Shown: positions 8,074 to 15,837 of the stretch, piece after piece
Position numbering within the stretch: position 1 is the stretch's first letter
How the letters are laid out: every line of letters starts with the position of its first letter
Assembly (NCBI GenBank): GCA_045801465.1
Contig: JBJMSU010000010.1
Span: 1 to 36,298 of the forward strand
Direction: 5' to 3'
DNA: 36,298 nucleotides
From: DATFWC01 sp045801465
Lineage (GTDB): Bacteria; Pseudomonadota; Alphaproteobacteria; Rhizobiales; Xanthobacteraceae
Translations under genes and position numbers: made by a program
Notes under the pieces: generated by a model
The model's database searches: none
What the model was told of the DNA's origin: nothing
Seen by the model: the letters and a program-made list of their open reading frames with translations, nothing else

Positions 8074-9267
8074 CTAACTCTTCGGCCAGAGCACGCCCTG
8101 ATAACCGCGCGGCATGGAGCCGATGCCCTTGTGGACGAACTTCTGCACGCGCTTACCCTCGTACGTTTCGGTCGTGTAGAGATTGCCCTTGGAATCGGAC
8201 GCAATGCTATGCACGCCATAGAACTGGCCCGGCTGGCGTCCACCGTCGCCGAACGAGGCGATTTCCTCCAGCGTTTCGCGCAAGATGATGCGGACGCGCG
8301 AATTCTGCCCGTCCGCCAGCAAGATGAATCTTTGATCTGGATCTTTGGTGAACGCGATGTCCCAGACCGAGCCTGAGCCGCGCGTGTTCTTGGCGTAGAA
8401 CTGCTCCTTGACGAACGTTCCGTCGGCGCGGAACACCTGCAGCCGGTCGTTGGCCCGGTCGCAAACATAGACGAGCCCGTCGTTCGAGCGCTCGACGCAA
8501 TGGACCGGGTTGCGGAACTGCTGCGCCGGGGGCGCCGCGGGTTCGTAAGCGCCGAGGTTGGTGTCGTCCGGCTTGTTGCCGTAGGCGCCCCAGTAGCGCT
8601 TCATCTTGCCGGTGTCGGCGTCGATCACCGCCACGCGCTTGTTGAGATAGCCGTCGGCGATGTAGGCCTCGTTCGTCTTCGGGTCGACCCAGATCTTGGC
8701 GACGCGGCCGAAGTTCTCCTGATCGTTGCTGCCGGCGTTCTTGCCGAAGCCGCCGACCTGCATCAGGAACTTGCCCTCCTTGGTGAACTTGAGGATATGG
8801 GCGTCCTTCTCGCCGTTGCCCCCGATCCAGACATTGCCTTTGTAGTCGACATGGACGCCGTGGTTGGACTGCGGCCACTCAAAGCCTTCGCCGGGACCGC
8901 CCCAGGACCTCACCAGACTGCCGTCGGGAGCGTAAACCAGGATCGGCGGTGCCGTGCGACAGCACTCGGCAATCGGCGGGTTGAGCTCGGCGCCGCGCTC
9001 GTTGTTGTGGAGACCGCCCGCGCCACGATGGATGACCCAGACGTGGTCCTGCTCGTCGGCCCAAACGCCGATCGTCCAGCCGAGCAGCCAGTTGTTGGGA
9101 AGCGGCTTCGGCCAAAGGGGATCGACCTCGAAGCGCGGCGCCTGCACGCTGGCGCCTTGCGCTTCGGCCTGGCGCTGCAAAGCCCACTGACCGAAGCCGA
9201 GACCGATGATGGACGCGGCGAGCACCGCGCCGGAGATCAACTTGTGATTCTGCCCGAGCTTGATCAT
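8074..9267 (-). CDS. Secreted NHL-repeat beta-propeller protein
   Basis: Encodes 397 residues. A hydrophobic segment at residues 12-26 is a signal peptide or membrane anchor, so the rest should be periplasmic. Repeated strands of the form VWVIHRG, GNVWIGGNGEKDAHILKF, NEAYIADGY-NKRVAVID, GLVYVCDRANDRLQVF and GNLYTTETYEGKRVQKF are NHL-type blades, as in six-bladed propellers related to peptidyl-hydroxyglycine lyase. GGAGG precedes the ATG at 9267; the longer upstream frame is low-complexity. Such proteins occur in many copies in Bradyrhizobium-like genomes, often near catabolic genes. Enzyme or binding function is unknown. Confidence 0.85.
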   Translation of the reverse strand: MIKLGQNHKLISGAVLAASIIGLGFGQWALQRQAEAQGASVQAPRFEVDPLWPKPLPNNWLLGWTIGVWADEQDHVWVIHRGAGGLHNNERGAELNPPIAECCRTAPPILVYAPDGSLVRSWGGPGEGFEWPQSNHGVHVDYKGNVWIGGNGEKDAHILKFTKEGKFLMQVGGFGKNAGSNDQENFGRVAKIWVDPKTNEAYIADGYLNKRVAVIDADTGKMKRYWGAYGNKPDDTNLGAYEPAAPPAQQFRNPVHCVERSNDGLVYVCDRANDRLQVFRADGTFVKEQFYAKNTRGSGSVWDIAFTKDPDQRFILLADGQNSRVRIILRETLEEIASFGDGGRQPGQFYGVHSIASDSKGNLYTTETYEGKRVQKFVHKGIGSMPRGYQGVLWPKS

Positions 9268-9407
9268 CCCTGCCTCCCAAACCGTGCGCCGCAGCGGATT
9301 TCCGCGCGGCGCTTTCTCATTGGCACGGTCGATTATAGGCGAACGGACCGGGCTTGTAAGCGCCATTGCGGCTCCCCTAACGTCACCCGGTCCAGGAGAG
9401 ACTCCCG

Positions 9408-10805
9408 TTGCGGTATCGCGGACTTGTCGAGCTGATACGGAACCGGTGCGCGCCGCTCGCCGCAATGATCGCGGGTGCGCTCGCATGGAGCGCCGCCGCC
9501 CACGAGATTCCGACTGACGTGAAGATCAACGCTTTCGTCAAGCCGGCCGGTGACCGGCTCGAGCTGCTCATCCGCGTGCCGCTCGCCGCCATGATCGAAG
9601 TGGATTTCCCGATACGCGGTCAAGGCTTTCTCGACGTGTCGCGCGCCGACGAGGCGCTGCGCGCCGCCGCCAAGGTCTACCTGATCGACAACATCTCGCT
9701 CTACGAAAACGACGTTGCCCTGCCGGCGCCGCGCATCGTGCATGCGCGGGTATCGCTGGCGTCGGACCGGTCATTCACCTCGTACGACACAGCACGGGCG
9801 CAGGTGGCGGGGCCGCGGCTCGCCGACGGGCTGGATCTCATCTGGAGTCAGCAGCTGCTCGATGTGCTCCTCGAATATCCGATCCAGTCCGACCGATCCG
9901 AATTCGCGGTGCATCCGCGCGTCGATCGGTTCGGCCGCAATGTCTCGACGGCGTTGCGCTTCCTGCCGCCCGGCGGCGCCATCCGGGCGTTCGAATTGCA
10001 CGGCGATTCCGGCCTGGTGCGGCTCGACCCGCGCTGGCATCACGCGGCGCTGCGCTTTCTCGTGTCGGGATTCTGGCACATCCTCGAAGGCCCCGACCAC
10101 CTCTTGTTCCTGAGCTGCCTGGTGATCCCATTCCGGCGACTGCGGCCGCTCGTCATCATCGTCACCTCGTTCACGGTCGGGCATTCGATCTCGCTGATCG
10201 CCTCCGCCTTCGGCTTCGTGCCGGAGGGGCTCTGGTTCCCTCCGCTCGTCGAAACGCTGATTGCCGTCACCATTGTCTACATGGCGCTGGAAAACATCGT
10301 CTACGCGGCCCTGGGGAGCGGCGGCGGCCGCGAGCTTGCACGGCGCTGGATCATCGCCTTTGCGTTCGGGATCGTGCATGGCTTCGGCTTCTCCTTCGCG
10401 CTGCGCGACACGCTGCAGTTCGCGGGCGATCATCTCCTCACCGCGCTGTTCGGGTTCAACGTCGGCGTCGAAATCGGCCAGCTTGCCGTGCTCGTCGTCG
10501 TGATCCCAGCCATTGGCTTGCTGTTCAGGTATGTGATCGCCGACTGGCTCGGCATCATCATCCTGTCGGCGCTGGTGGCGCATACCGGCTGGCACTGGAT
10601 GCTGGAGCGCGGCGGAGAGCTGGCGAAGTTTCCCTTTCCGACCCTCGATGCCGCATTCCTCGCCAGCGCGATGCGCGGGGGAATCGCGGTCTTGATCCTC
10701 GTCGCAGCGATGTGGCTGGCAAACGGATGGCTCAAGCGCTGGATTCGGGCGGAGAAAATCCCGCCGGCCAAAGATATCGCGGCCAAACCGCCGGGCCCAC
10801 GGTGA
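9408..10805 (+). CDS. HupE/UreJ-2 family membrane protein
   Basis: Encodes 465 residues starting at TTG (9408); AGGAGAG at 9394-9400 supports this start and the next in-frame Met falls inside the signal peptide. Residues 1-31 are a signal ending AAA before HEIP. Residues 32-210 form an extracytoplasmic domain, and residues 215-450 hold about six to seven membrane helices. Conserved polar residues in the helices are H224, D230 and H231 (GFWHILEGPDHLLFL), H259 (FTVGHSISLI), E282 and H324 (GIVHGFGFSFAL), a pattern typical of HupE_UreJ_2 proteins and suited to metal binding. HupE itself is linked to nickel uptake, but there is no hydrogenase or urease gene here, so the cargo is unknown. Confidence 0.85.
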   Translation: MRYRGLVELIRNRCAPLAAMIAGALAWSAAAHEIPTDVKINAFVKPAGDRLELLIRVPLAAMIEVDFPIRGQGFLDVSRADEALRAAAKVYLIDNISLYENDVALPAPRIVHARVSLASDRSFTSYDTARAQVAGPRLADGLDLIWSQQLLDVLLEYPIQSDRSEFAVHPRVDRFGRNVSTALRFLPPGGAIRAFELHGDSGLVRLDPRWHHAALRFLVSGFWHILEGPDHLLFLSCLVIPFRRLRPLVIIVTSFTVGHSISLIASAFGFVPEGLWFPPLVETLIAVTIVYMALENIVYAALGSGGGRELARRWIIAFAFGIVHGFGFSFALRDTLQFAGDHLLTALFGFNVGVEIGQLAVLVVVIPAIGLLFRYVIADWLGIIILSALVAHTGWHWMLERGGELAKFPFPTLDAAFLASAMRGGIAVLILVAAMWLANGWLKRWIRAEKIPPAKDIAAKPPGPR

Positions 10806-10820
10806 CATCGCGCCGGCAGA

Positions 10821-11627
10821 TCATCCCGGCTGGGTGTCGGCCAAAAATTCGCCGACGATGGCGTTCCACTCGTCGGCCTTGAGTCGGTACGAGTAGTGCC
10901 CCCCTTCGGGAAAAATGACGAGCCGCGACCCCTTGATGGCGGCATGAAGGTCGTCGGCAAAATAGGCCGGCACCGTGGCATCATCCTGCGTGCCGATGAT
11001 CAGCGACGGGCAATCGATCCGATCGAGCTCGGCCAGCCGGTCGTGCGTCAGCGTCATGTCGATGCGGGCGGCAATGACGTCGACAGATCCGATGGTCTCC
11101 TTGGAACGCGTCTCGATCTCCATCACCCGATCGAGATTGTGGCGGAACTGCATGGGCCCGTTGGTCAGGATCGAGCTGAACTCGACGTAAGCGTCCGTTC
11201 CATACGACTGGGCGATCCACTTGCGCAGGGTCTGGACGCGCTGGACGTAGATGTCCGCCTTGGTCCAGGTGTTGGAAAACACGCAGCGCGCGAGCCGCTG
11301 CGGATGATCGAGCGCGAGATTCTGCAGGACGCATCCGCCCGTGGAGGTTCCGATCGCGCTCACCTTGTCGATACCGAGCGCATCGAGCAGGGCGACGACA
11401 TCCTCCGCCAGCACCCGGGTCGAGTAGTTTTCGTTACCGGCCGGCTTGTCGCTGTCGCCGGCGCCGCGGTGATCGAACGTGATGCAGCGATAACGTTGGG
11501 AAAAATGGGCCATCTGGTAATCCCAGGCGGTGTACAGGCCGACCAGCCCGGGAATGAACAGGAGCGGTTCGCCCCGGCCCGCCTCGGTATAGTTCAAAGT
11601 GATTGCGCCGATGTCGATGCGCGGCAT
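10821..11627 (-). CDS. Alpha/beta hydrolase
   Basis: Encodes 268 residues with a full catalytic triad: nucleophile S95 in GTSTGG, an acid at D215 or D216 (IGTQDDATVP) and H244 (EGGHYSYR). The oxyanion segment is FIPGLVG at residues 24-30, and FDHRGAGDSDKP is the usual strand-4 region. The type resembles 3-oxoadipate enol-lactonase and RutD-like hydrolases, but the substrate is not certain. AGAGGGG precedes the ATG. It is the last gene of the GntR - Gfo/Idh/MocA - hydrolase run and is convergent with the HupE-like gene, 15 bp apart. Confidence 0.88.
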   Translation of the reverse strand: MPRIDIGAITLNYTEAGRGEPLLFIPGLVGLYTAWDYQMAHFSQRYRCITFDHRGAGDSDKPAGNENYSTRVLAEDVVALLDALGIDKVSAIGTSTGGCVLQNLALDHPQRLARCVFSNTWTKADIYVQRVQTLRKWIAQSYGTDAYVEFSSILTNGPMQFRHNLDRVMEIETRSKETIGSVDVIAARIDMTLTHDRLAELDRIDCPSLIIGTQDDATVPAYFADDLHAAIKGSRLVIFPEGGHYSYRLKADEWNAIVGEFLADTQPG

Positions 11628-11835
11628 GATCCCCCTCTGTGGTCGCGGTCTCGAGAAATTGCAGGGAATTGAAAATTATCCAGATCGCACGGTGTATGCG
11701 GTCCTCCGTCATCGCGAACTCGACGCCGATGCGGTCGAACACGATGCGCTCGCAAGGTGTTTCGCTCGAGGGTGCGAAGCTCACGCCGGGCGCCGGCAGT
11801 TCGCTCGCTGCGATCGCCTGTGCCGGAGAGCTCAT
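11434..11835 (-). CDS. Doubtful reading frame coupled to the dehydrogenase stop
   Basis: A frame starts at an ATG that overlaps the stop of the Gfo/Idh/MocA gene as ATGA (11832-11835) and encodes a protein-like first stretch of about 65 residues containing IVFDRIGVEFAMTEDR. It then runs out of frame into the alpha/beta hydrolase gene, where it becomes arginine-rich shadow sequence. The 205-bp gap it fills is large for this operon. It could be a small coupled leader, a frameshifted remnant, or chance. I do not recognise a family. Confidence 0.2.
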   Translation of the reverse strand: MSSPAQAIAASELPAPGVSFAPSSETPCERIVFDRIGVEFAMTEDRIHRAIWIIFNSLQFLETATTEGDHAAHRHRRNHFELYRGGPGRTAPVHSRAGRPVHRLGLPDGPFFPTLSLHHVRSPRRRRQRQAGR

Positions 11836-12851
11836 GCGCCGACCGCCCGCGGCAGCGAACGCGCATCATCGCCAAGCAGAACCGGACCTCCCTTTCCGGC
11901 CGACTCGATGGCAGCACGTACGACCGCCAGCGCCGCCATGGCCTCGCGGCCGCCCACCTCGGGCCGTCGGCCCTCGATGATGCAGGCGGCAAATTCCTCG
12001 ATCTCGTCGCGCAGGTAATCGTTGGGCTCGACGGGCACGAGCGTTCCCGTGCTTTCGCCTCGCCGCTGCAGCACGAGTCCCTCGGCCAGGTCGAATGTGG
12101 CGATCGCGTTCGTCCCGTAAAGCGAGAGCCGAAAGCGGTCCGCCGTAATGTAATTGGCACTTACCGTGGCGATCGCTCCTGATTCGAAGGTGATCAGGAC
12201 GGACGCCAGATCCTCGATCTCGGCCGCGGTTTCCAGGCGACGGAATGTTCCGAACACCGAACGCGCCGCCCCCAGCAGGTAGAGCATATTGTCGACCTGA
12301 TGGATGCCGATCTGCATGAGGCATCCGCCCGGCATTTCGGATTTTCGGAACCGCCAATCGCTCGGATCGTTCAGCCCGAGCCCCCGGTCCTTCGCGAAGA
12401 TGGCTTCCGCGAAACTGATGCGGCCCATGGTTCCATCGTCGATCAAGGCGCGCATGTGCCGCAGGGCCGCGTGCCGGCGATAAGAATGACCGACCGAGAG
12501 AACGACTCCTGCCTGCTCGCAGGCCGCAATGATGGCGGCGGCGTCCTCGATCTCGTTGGCAATGGGCTTCTCGAGGAAGACATGCTTGCCGGCGGCAGCC
12601 GCCGCCACCGCGACCACGCGGTGGGCGCTGTTGGGGACGGTGATGATGACGCCGTCGAGCTCCGGCATGCGGAGCAGGCTCGGCAATGACTCGGCCGCCA
12701 CGCAGCCAAATCGACGGACGAATGCCGCGCGCTTGCCCGCGTCCCGCGTATACGCCGCACAAATCTCGGCACGCTCGCTGCCGGCGATGCTCGACGCCAG
12801 CACATCGGACCACCAGCCGATCCCGATGATGCCGAGCTTCGCTTTGGTCAT
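11832..12851 (-). CDS. Gfo/Idh/MocA family oxidoreductase
   Basis: Encodes 339 residues, standard length. The Rossmann domain has GIIGIGWWSDVL at residues 7-18, and the hallmark EKP (E94-K95-P96) supplies the catalytic lysine. The second domain carries GIHQVDNML with H184 and D187, the usual substrate-site residues. These enzymes oxidise a hydroxyl of a sugar, inositol or similar polyol with NAD(P). It lies 56 bp downstream of the GntR regulator on the same strand, so it is the likely main target gene of that regulator. The substrate is not determined. Confidence 0.92.
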   Translation of the reverse strand: MTKAKLGIIGIGWWSDVLASSIAGSERAEICAAYTRDAGKRAAFVRRFGCVAAESLPSLLRMPELDGVIITVPNSAHRVVAVAAAAAGKHVFLEKPIANEIEDAAAIIAACEQAGVVLSVGHSYRRHAALRHMRALIDDGTMGRISFAEAIFAKDRGLGLNDPSDWRFRKSEMPGGCLMQIGIHQVDNMLYLLGAARSVFGTFRRLETAAEIEDLASVLITFESGAIATVSANYITADRFRLSLYGTNAIATFDLAEGLVLQRRGESTGTLVPVEPNDYLRDEIEEFAACIIEGRRPEVGGREAMAALAVVRAAIESAGKGGPVLLGDDARSLPRAVGA

Positions 12852-12907
12852 GGCTCGGCCATGGCGGAGGAGTTGCTGGTGGCCAATGCCGTCATGTTCA
12901 CATCGTT

Positions 12908-13693
12908 TTAGGAGAAGTCTTCGATCTGAACGCGCGGCAGCACGATGGAGAACTGATATCGCCCCCAGTGGTAGATCGACGAAATATATTCCAGCGCTTT
13001 TCCGTCCTCCGCATAGGAGATGCGGTCCAACACAAGGACCGGAGTTCCCGGCTCGAGATCGAGCGCGCTTGCGACCTTCTCGTCCGCCGGCTCGGCGCGG
13101 ATCTGGTGCCGCGCCGCCTTCACGGTGATGCCGAGCTTCCGCTCCCAGATCGAAATGGTCGTGACGCCCGGCTGCGAACGGAGCAGCTCGGCCTCGGACT
13201 CGATCTCCAGCGGCAGGAAACAGCGTACCAACCCGATGGGACCGTTTGCATCGAGGTGGAGTTTTTCAATGCGCAGGAGCCGCTGGTTGACCGCGCGCCC
13301 GAGTGCCTTGGCAACGTGCTTGGGCGGAATGACCGGACCGAAGCTGACGATGCGCGCCGCCGGCTGTATGCCACGCGCGTGGACCACCTCCGACGTGGTC
13401 TGTACGCTGGTCAGATCGTGCTCGATCCGGTCGCAGACGAAGGTGCCGAGCCCTCGCCGCTTCGTGATCCAGCCTTCACGCTCGAGAACGGCAAGGCTGC
13501 TGCGCACTGTCACGCGACTCAGTCCGAGCTGGTCGCCCAATTCCTTCTCGGTGCTGAGCTTATCCCCGGCCCGATATTCCCCCCCGATGATCGACTCGCG
13601 GAGCCTGTCAGCAAGTTGAATATGCAAGGGAATCCGGCTTTTCCGGTCGAGGAATTGACAGTCCACACTGATCCCCATTCGGCGCGAGATCAT
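12908..13693 (-). CDS. GntR family regulator, HutC subfamily
   Basis: Encodes 261 residues. Residues 21-86 are the winged HTH of the GntR family: PLHIQLADRLRESI, GDKLSTEKELGDQLGLSRVTVRSSLAVLEREGWI, then KRRGLGTFV. Residues from about 105 to 250 form a UTRA ligand domain. UTRA regulators usually repress a catabolic operon until a sugar or amino-acid-like metabolite binds. The ATG at 13693 was chosen for AGAGGT just before it and for the promoter placed 30 bases upstream; the longer frame has no support. It heads the operon with the dehydrogenase and hydrolase and is divergent from the XRE gene, so it may also act on that promoter. Confidence 0.92.
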   Translation of the reverse strand: MISRRMGISVDCQFLDRKSRIPLHIQLADRLRESIIGGEYRAGDKLSTEKELGDQLGLSRVTVRSSLAVLEREGWITKRRGLGTFVCDRIEHDLTSVQTTSEVVHARGIQPAARIVSFGPVIPPKHVAKALGRAVNQRLLRIEKLHLDANGPIGLVRCFLPLEIESEAELLRSQPGVTTISIWERKLGITVKAARHQIRAEPADEKVASALDLEPGTPVLVLDRISYAEDGKALEYISSIYHWGRYQFSIVLPRVQIEDFS

Positions 13694-13726
13694 ATTACCT
13701 CTAGTCAAAGGCGGCAAGCAGGATGT

Positions 13727-13756
13727 ATTATATTGTCTCACACGCACAGGCCTCAA
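13727..13756 (-). promoter_or_regulatory. Probable sigma-70 promoter of the GntR operon
   Basis: On the minus strand TTGAGG (13751-13756) is followed after 18 bases by a perfect TATAAT (13727-13732). Transcription would start near 13720, giving a leader of about 27 bases before the ATG at 13693. It lies in the 105-bp divergent region shared with the XRE gene. Confidence 0.6.
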
Positions 13757-13798
13757 TCGGGCCAGGCTCATCTACTGCGCGTACAACGGGAGCTCGCG

Positions 13799-14200
13799 AT
13801 GGGCAAGCGAACCGATCCTTACGATGTAGAGGTGGGGCGGCGCATCCGGGCGCGCCGGGTGGCAAAACAGATGTCGCAAATGGACTTGGCAGGCCGTTTG
13901 GGCCTGACCTTCCAGCAGGTTCAGAAGTACGAGAAAGGCACCAACCGCGTCGCCGCCGGGAGGCTCAAACGGATAGCCAGAATCCTCGAGGTGCCGATCC
14001 TCTACTTCTTCGATGACACGGACGAATTCGGCAACGACGGTGTGGTTGCCGACGGGCTGGTTGACAACAGCCGCGCCCTCCGCTTGATGCGCGCGTATTC
14101 GCGAATAGACAACTCCAGCCTGCAGCAATCAATCCTGGATCTGACGGAGAAGATCGCCACCGAGCGCCGCTCGTCTCCCAGTCTCAAAATGACATCCTAA
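13799..14200 (+). CDS. XRE family helix-turn-helix regulator
   Basis: Encodes 133 residues. Residues 12-66 form a Cro/C1-type HTH: GRRIRARRVAKQMSQMDLAG, then LGLTFQQVQKYEKGTNRVAA, then LKRIARILEVPILYFF. This variant, ending in a VPxxYFF turn, is recognisable as a common rhizobial chromosomal regulator rather than a phage repressor. The C-terminal 65 residues are mostly helical with no known ligand domain. GGGAG lies seven bases before the ATG at 13799; the much longer upstream frame is antisense to the GntR gene. It is divergent from that operon, and its targets are unknown. Confidence 0.88.
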   Translation: MGKRTDPYDVEVGRRIRARRVAKQMSQMDLAGRLGLTFQQVQKYEKGTNRVAAGRLKRIARILEVPILYFFDDTDEFGNDGVVADGLVDNSRALRLMRAYSRIDNSSLQQSILDLTEKIATERRSSPSLKMTS

Positions 14201-14418
14201 GCATCTTGCTTGCTCCCCGGCGCGGTCGATTTGCAAGTGTCTGACGTCCTGGCTGCGATGTCGCACACGAAAGTTCGAATCGTCGCGCGCCGCTGGCGTT
14301 GAGAGCAGATTCCCGGCGGATCATTCTGCCGATGCATAGCTGAGCTTTAATCAATTCATCGTCCTCGATGAACTGCGCAGGAGATCAGTTCGTTGACCGT
14401 AGTCGTCAGGCGCAGGCC

Positions 14419-14682
14419 ATGAATAGGCACACCACGGCTCAGCTGCAGGGAATTGTTGCGTCGCTGAGCGAGCATATCGATGTCTTGCGCGCCTGCGATC
14501 TTCGCGAAGCACGAGAATTGCTGTCAATCGCCAAGCTCGAGCTGCAGATGAGAATCTACGGCATTTCGGATGAAGAGCTGCGCGCGTTTTGCGAGGCCGT
14601 TGAACAGCAGCGTCGTGCGCGGGCGACCGGCAAAGTCCTCAAATTCACCCCGCGAGCGAAGAACCGCAAATCTACGGGGTGA
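14419..14682 (+). CDS. Small hypothetical protein
   Basis: Encodes 87 residues from the ATG at 14419; an in-frame ATG at 14368 would add 17 residues. The sequence is helical and charged, with SLSEHIDVLRACDLREAREL, then LELQMRIYGISDEELRAFCEAVEQ, and a basic tail. It has no signal or membrane segment. It resembles small proteins of unknown role that I associate with Rhizobiales genomes, where a conserved helix pair is followed by a variable basic end. It stands alone, about 220 bp after the XRE gene. Confidence 0.6.
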   Translation: MNRHTTAQLQGIVASLSEHIDVLRACDLREARELLSIAKLELQMRIYGISDEELRAFCEAVEQQRRARATGKVLKFTPRAKNRKSTG

Positions 14683-14775
14683 GCGCAGGACCGTGACCAT
14701 GCCCCGCCTGCCCACGCTCGTTCAGGCGTCGAGATCGGCGAGCGCAGACAGTATCTGTGGGCGTCGGCCGTCTGC

Positions 14776-15837
14776 TTACAATGGCCGCAACGCGAGCAAT
14801 CCCCCCGTCACGATCACGACAATGACGGTGGTGGCGGCGAGAAGGGTGACGCCATGCCGCCATCCAAGTGCGCCCAGACCCGATACCGAGGTGCCGAGGC
14901 CGAGCGCAGCGATCGCGATGAGCAGCCCCCAGGTGGAGAAGTCGATCATGAGCGCGCGCGTCGGGACGTAGAGCGGCGCTAGCACAGGCATGAGCGGAAC
15001 GGCGCTATTCACGACGCAAAGGAAGAGGAATACGAAGGCGAAGATCGGCATCGGGACTTTGGCCTCGCCCGGCTCCGCTCCTCGCGAGGCGAAGTACCAG
15101 CCGATGCCCAATACGACCGGCAACAGCAGAAAGACGCGAAACAGCTTCACGATGACCGCGGTGTTGCCGACCGGTTCGGAGACGGCGTAGCCGGCGCCGA
15201 CGACCTGGGCCACGTCATGGATGGTGCCGCCGAGCATCACGCCGGTCGTTTGCGGATCAAATCCAAGCAGGACGCACAGCGGCGGAAAGATCACCAGCGC
15301 CAGGGTCGCCAGCGCGTTCACGCCCACGACGACGAACACGATGTCGGCGTGTTTGCCCGGGTAATGCGGGACGGCGGTGGCCGTCGCGAGCGCGGCCGAG
15401 GCGCCGCAGACGGCGGTCGCGGCCCCGGCGAGAGCGCCAAATTCGGCCCGCTGGCCGTTCAGCCTTGCGAACGCGAACCCGCTGGCGATCGTCACCACCA
15501 TGGCACCCATGACGAGCGCCGCAGCCGCCAGCCCAAGCGCCGCGATGTCGGCAAGCCCGATGCGGATACCTAAAAGCGCCACCGCCCAGCGCAGCAGCGT
15601 TTTCACGCAAAATGCCATGCCAGGCTCAACCGCCGGCTTCTTGGCAATCGGGTGAAGCATCATGCCCATGAACAGCGCCAGCACCATGGTGGGGAGCGGA
15701 AGCATGCGCGGCAGCAGCGGCGCGACCCCATAGGCAGCTATCGCAACCATCGCCGACAATGCCAGACCGGGTACGATCTCGGTCGCTGCGCCGAGGTACG
15801 ACCGCAGCGGCGCACGGATCAGTCCGCCTGGCTTCAT
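14776..15837 (-). CDS. YeiH/UPF0324 family membrane protein (putative sulfate exporter)
   Basis: Encodes 353 residues with about ten hydrophobic helices. Family marks are visible: a repeated GxxG-rich layout, GALAGAATAVCGASAALA near residues 134-151 and GGTIHDVAQVVGAGY near residues 202-216. The family is annotated as putative sulfate exporter from homology, but the substrate is not well established. Its ATG overlaps the stop of the MetE-like gene as ATGA, so the two are translationally coupled. Coupling to a sulfur-handling enzyme family fits a sulfur-compound transporter, which is inference. Confidence 0.88.
   Translation of the reverse strand: MKPGGLIRAPLRSYLGAATEIVPGLALSAMVAIAAYGVAPLLPRMLPLPTMVLALFMGMMLHPIAKKPAVEPGMAFCVKTLLRWAVALLGIRIGLADIAALGLAAAALVMGAMVVTIASGFAFARLNGQRAEFGALAGAATAVCGASAALATATAVPHYPGKHADIVFVVVGVNALATLALVIFPPLCVLLGFDPQTTGVMLGGTIHDVAQVVGAGYAVSEPVGNTAVIVKLFRVFLLLPVVLGIGWYFASRGAEPGEAKVPMPIFAFVFLFLCVVNSAVPLMPVLAPLYVPTRALMIDFSTWGLLIAIAALGLGTSVSGLGALGWRHGVTLLAATTVIVVIVTGGLLALRPL

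Noticed and set aside
8500..9435. A 311-codon open frame antisense to the NHL-repeat gene
   Set aside because: Valine- and alanine-rich shadow composition; the minus-strand frame has a signal peptide, blades and a ribosome binding site.
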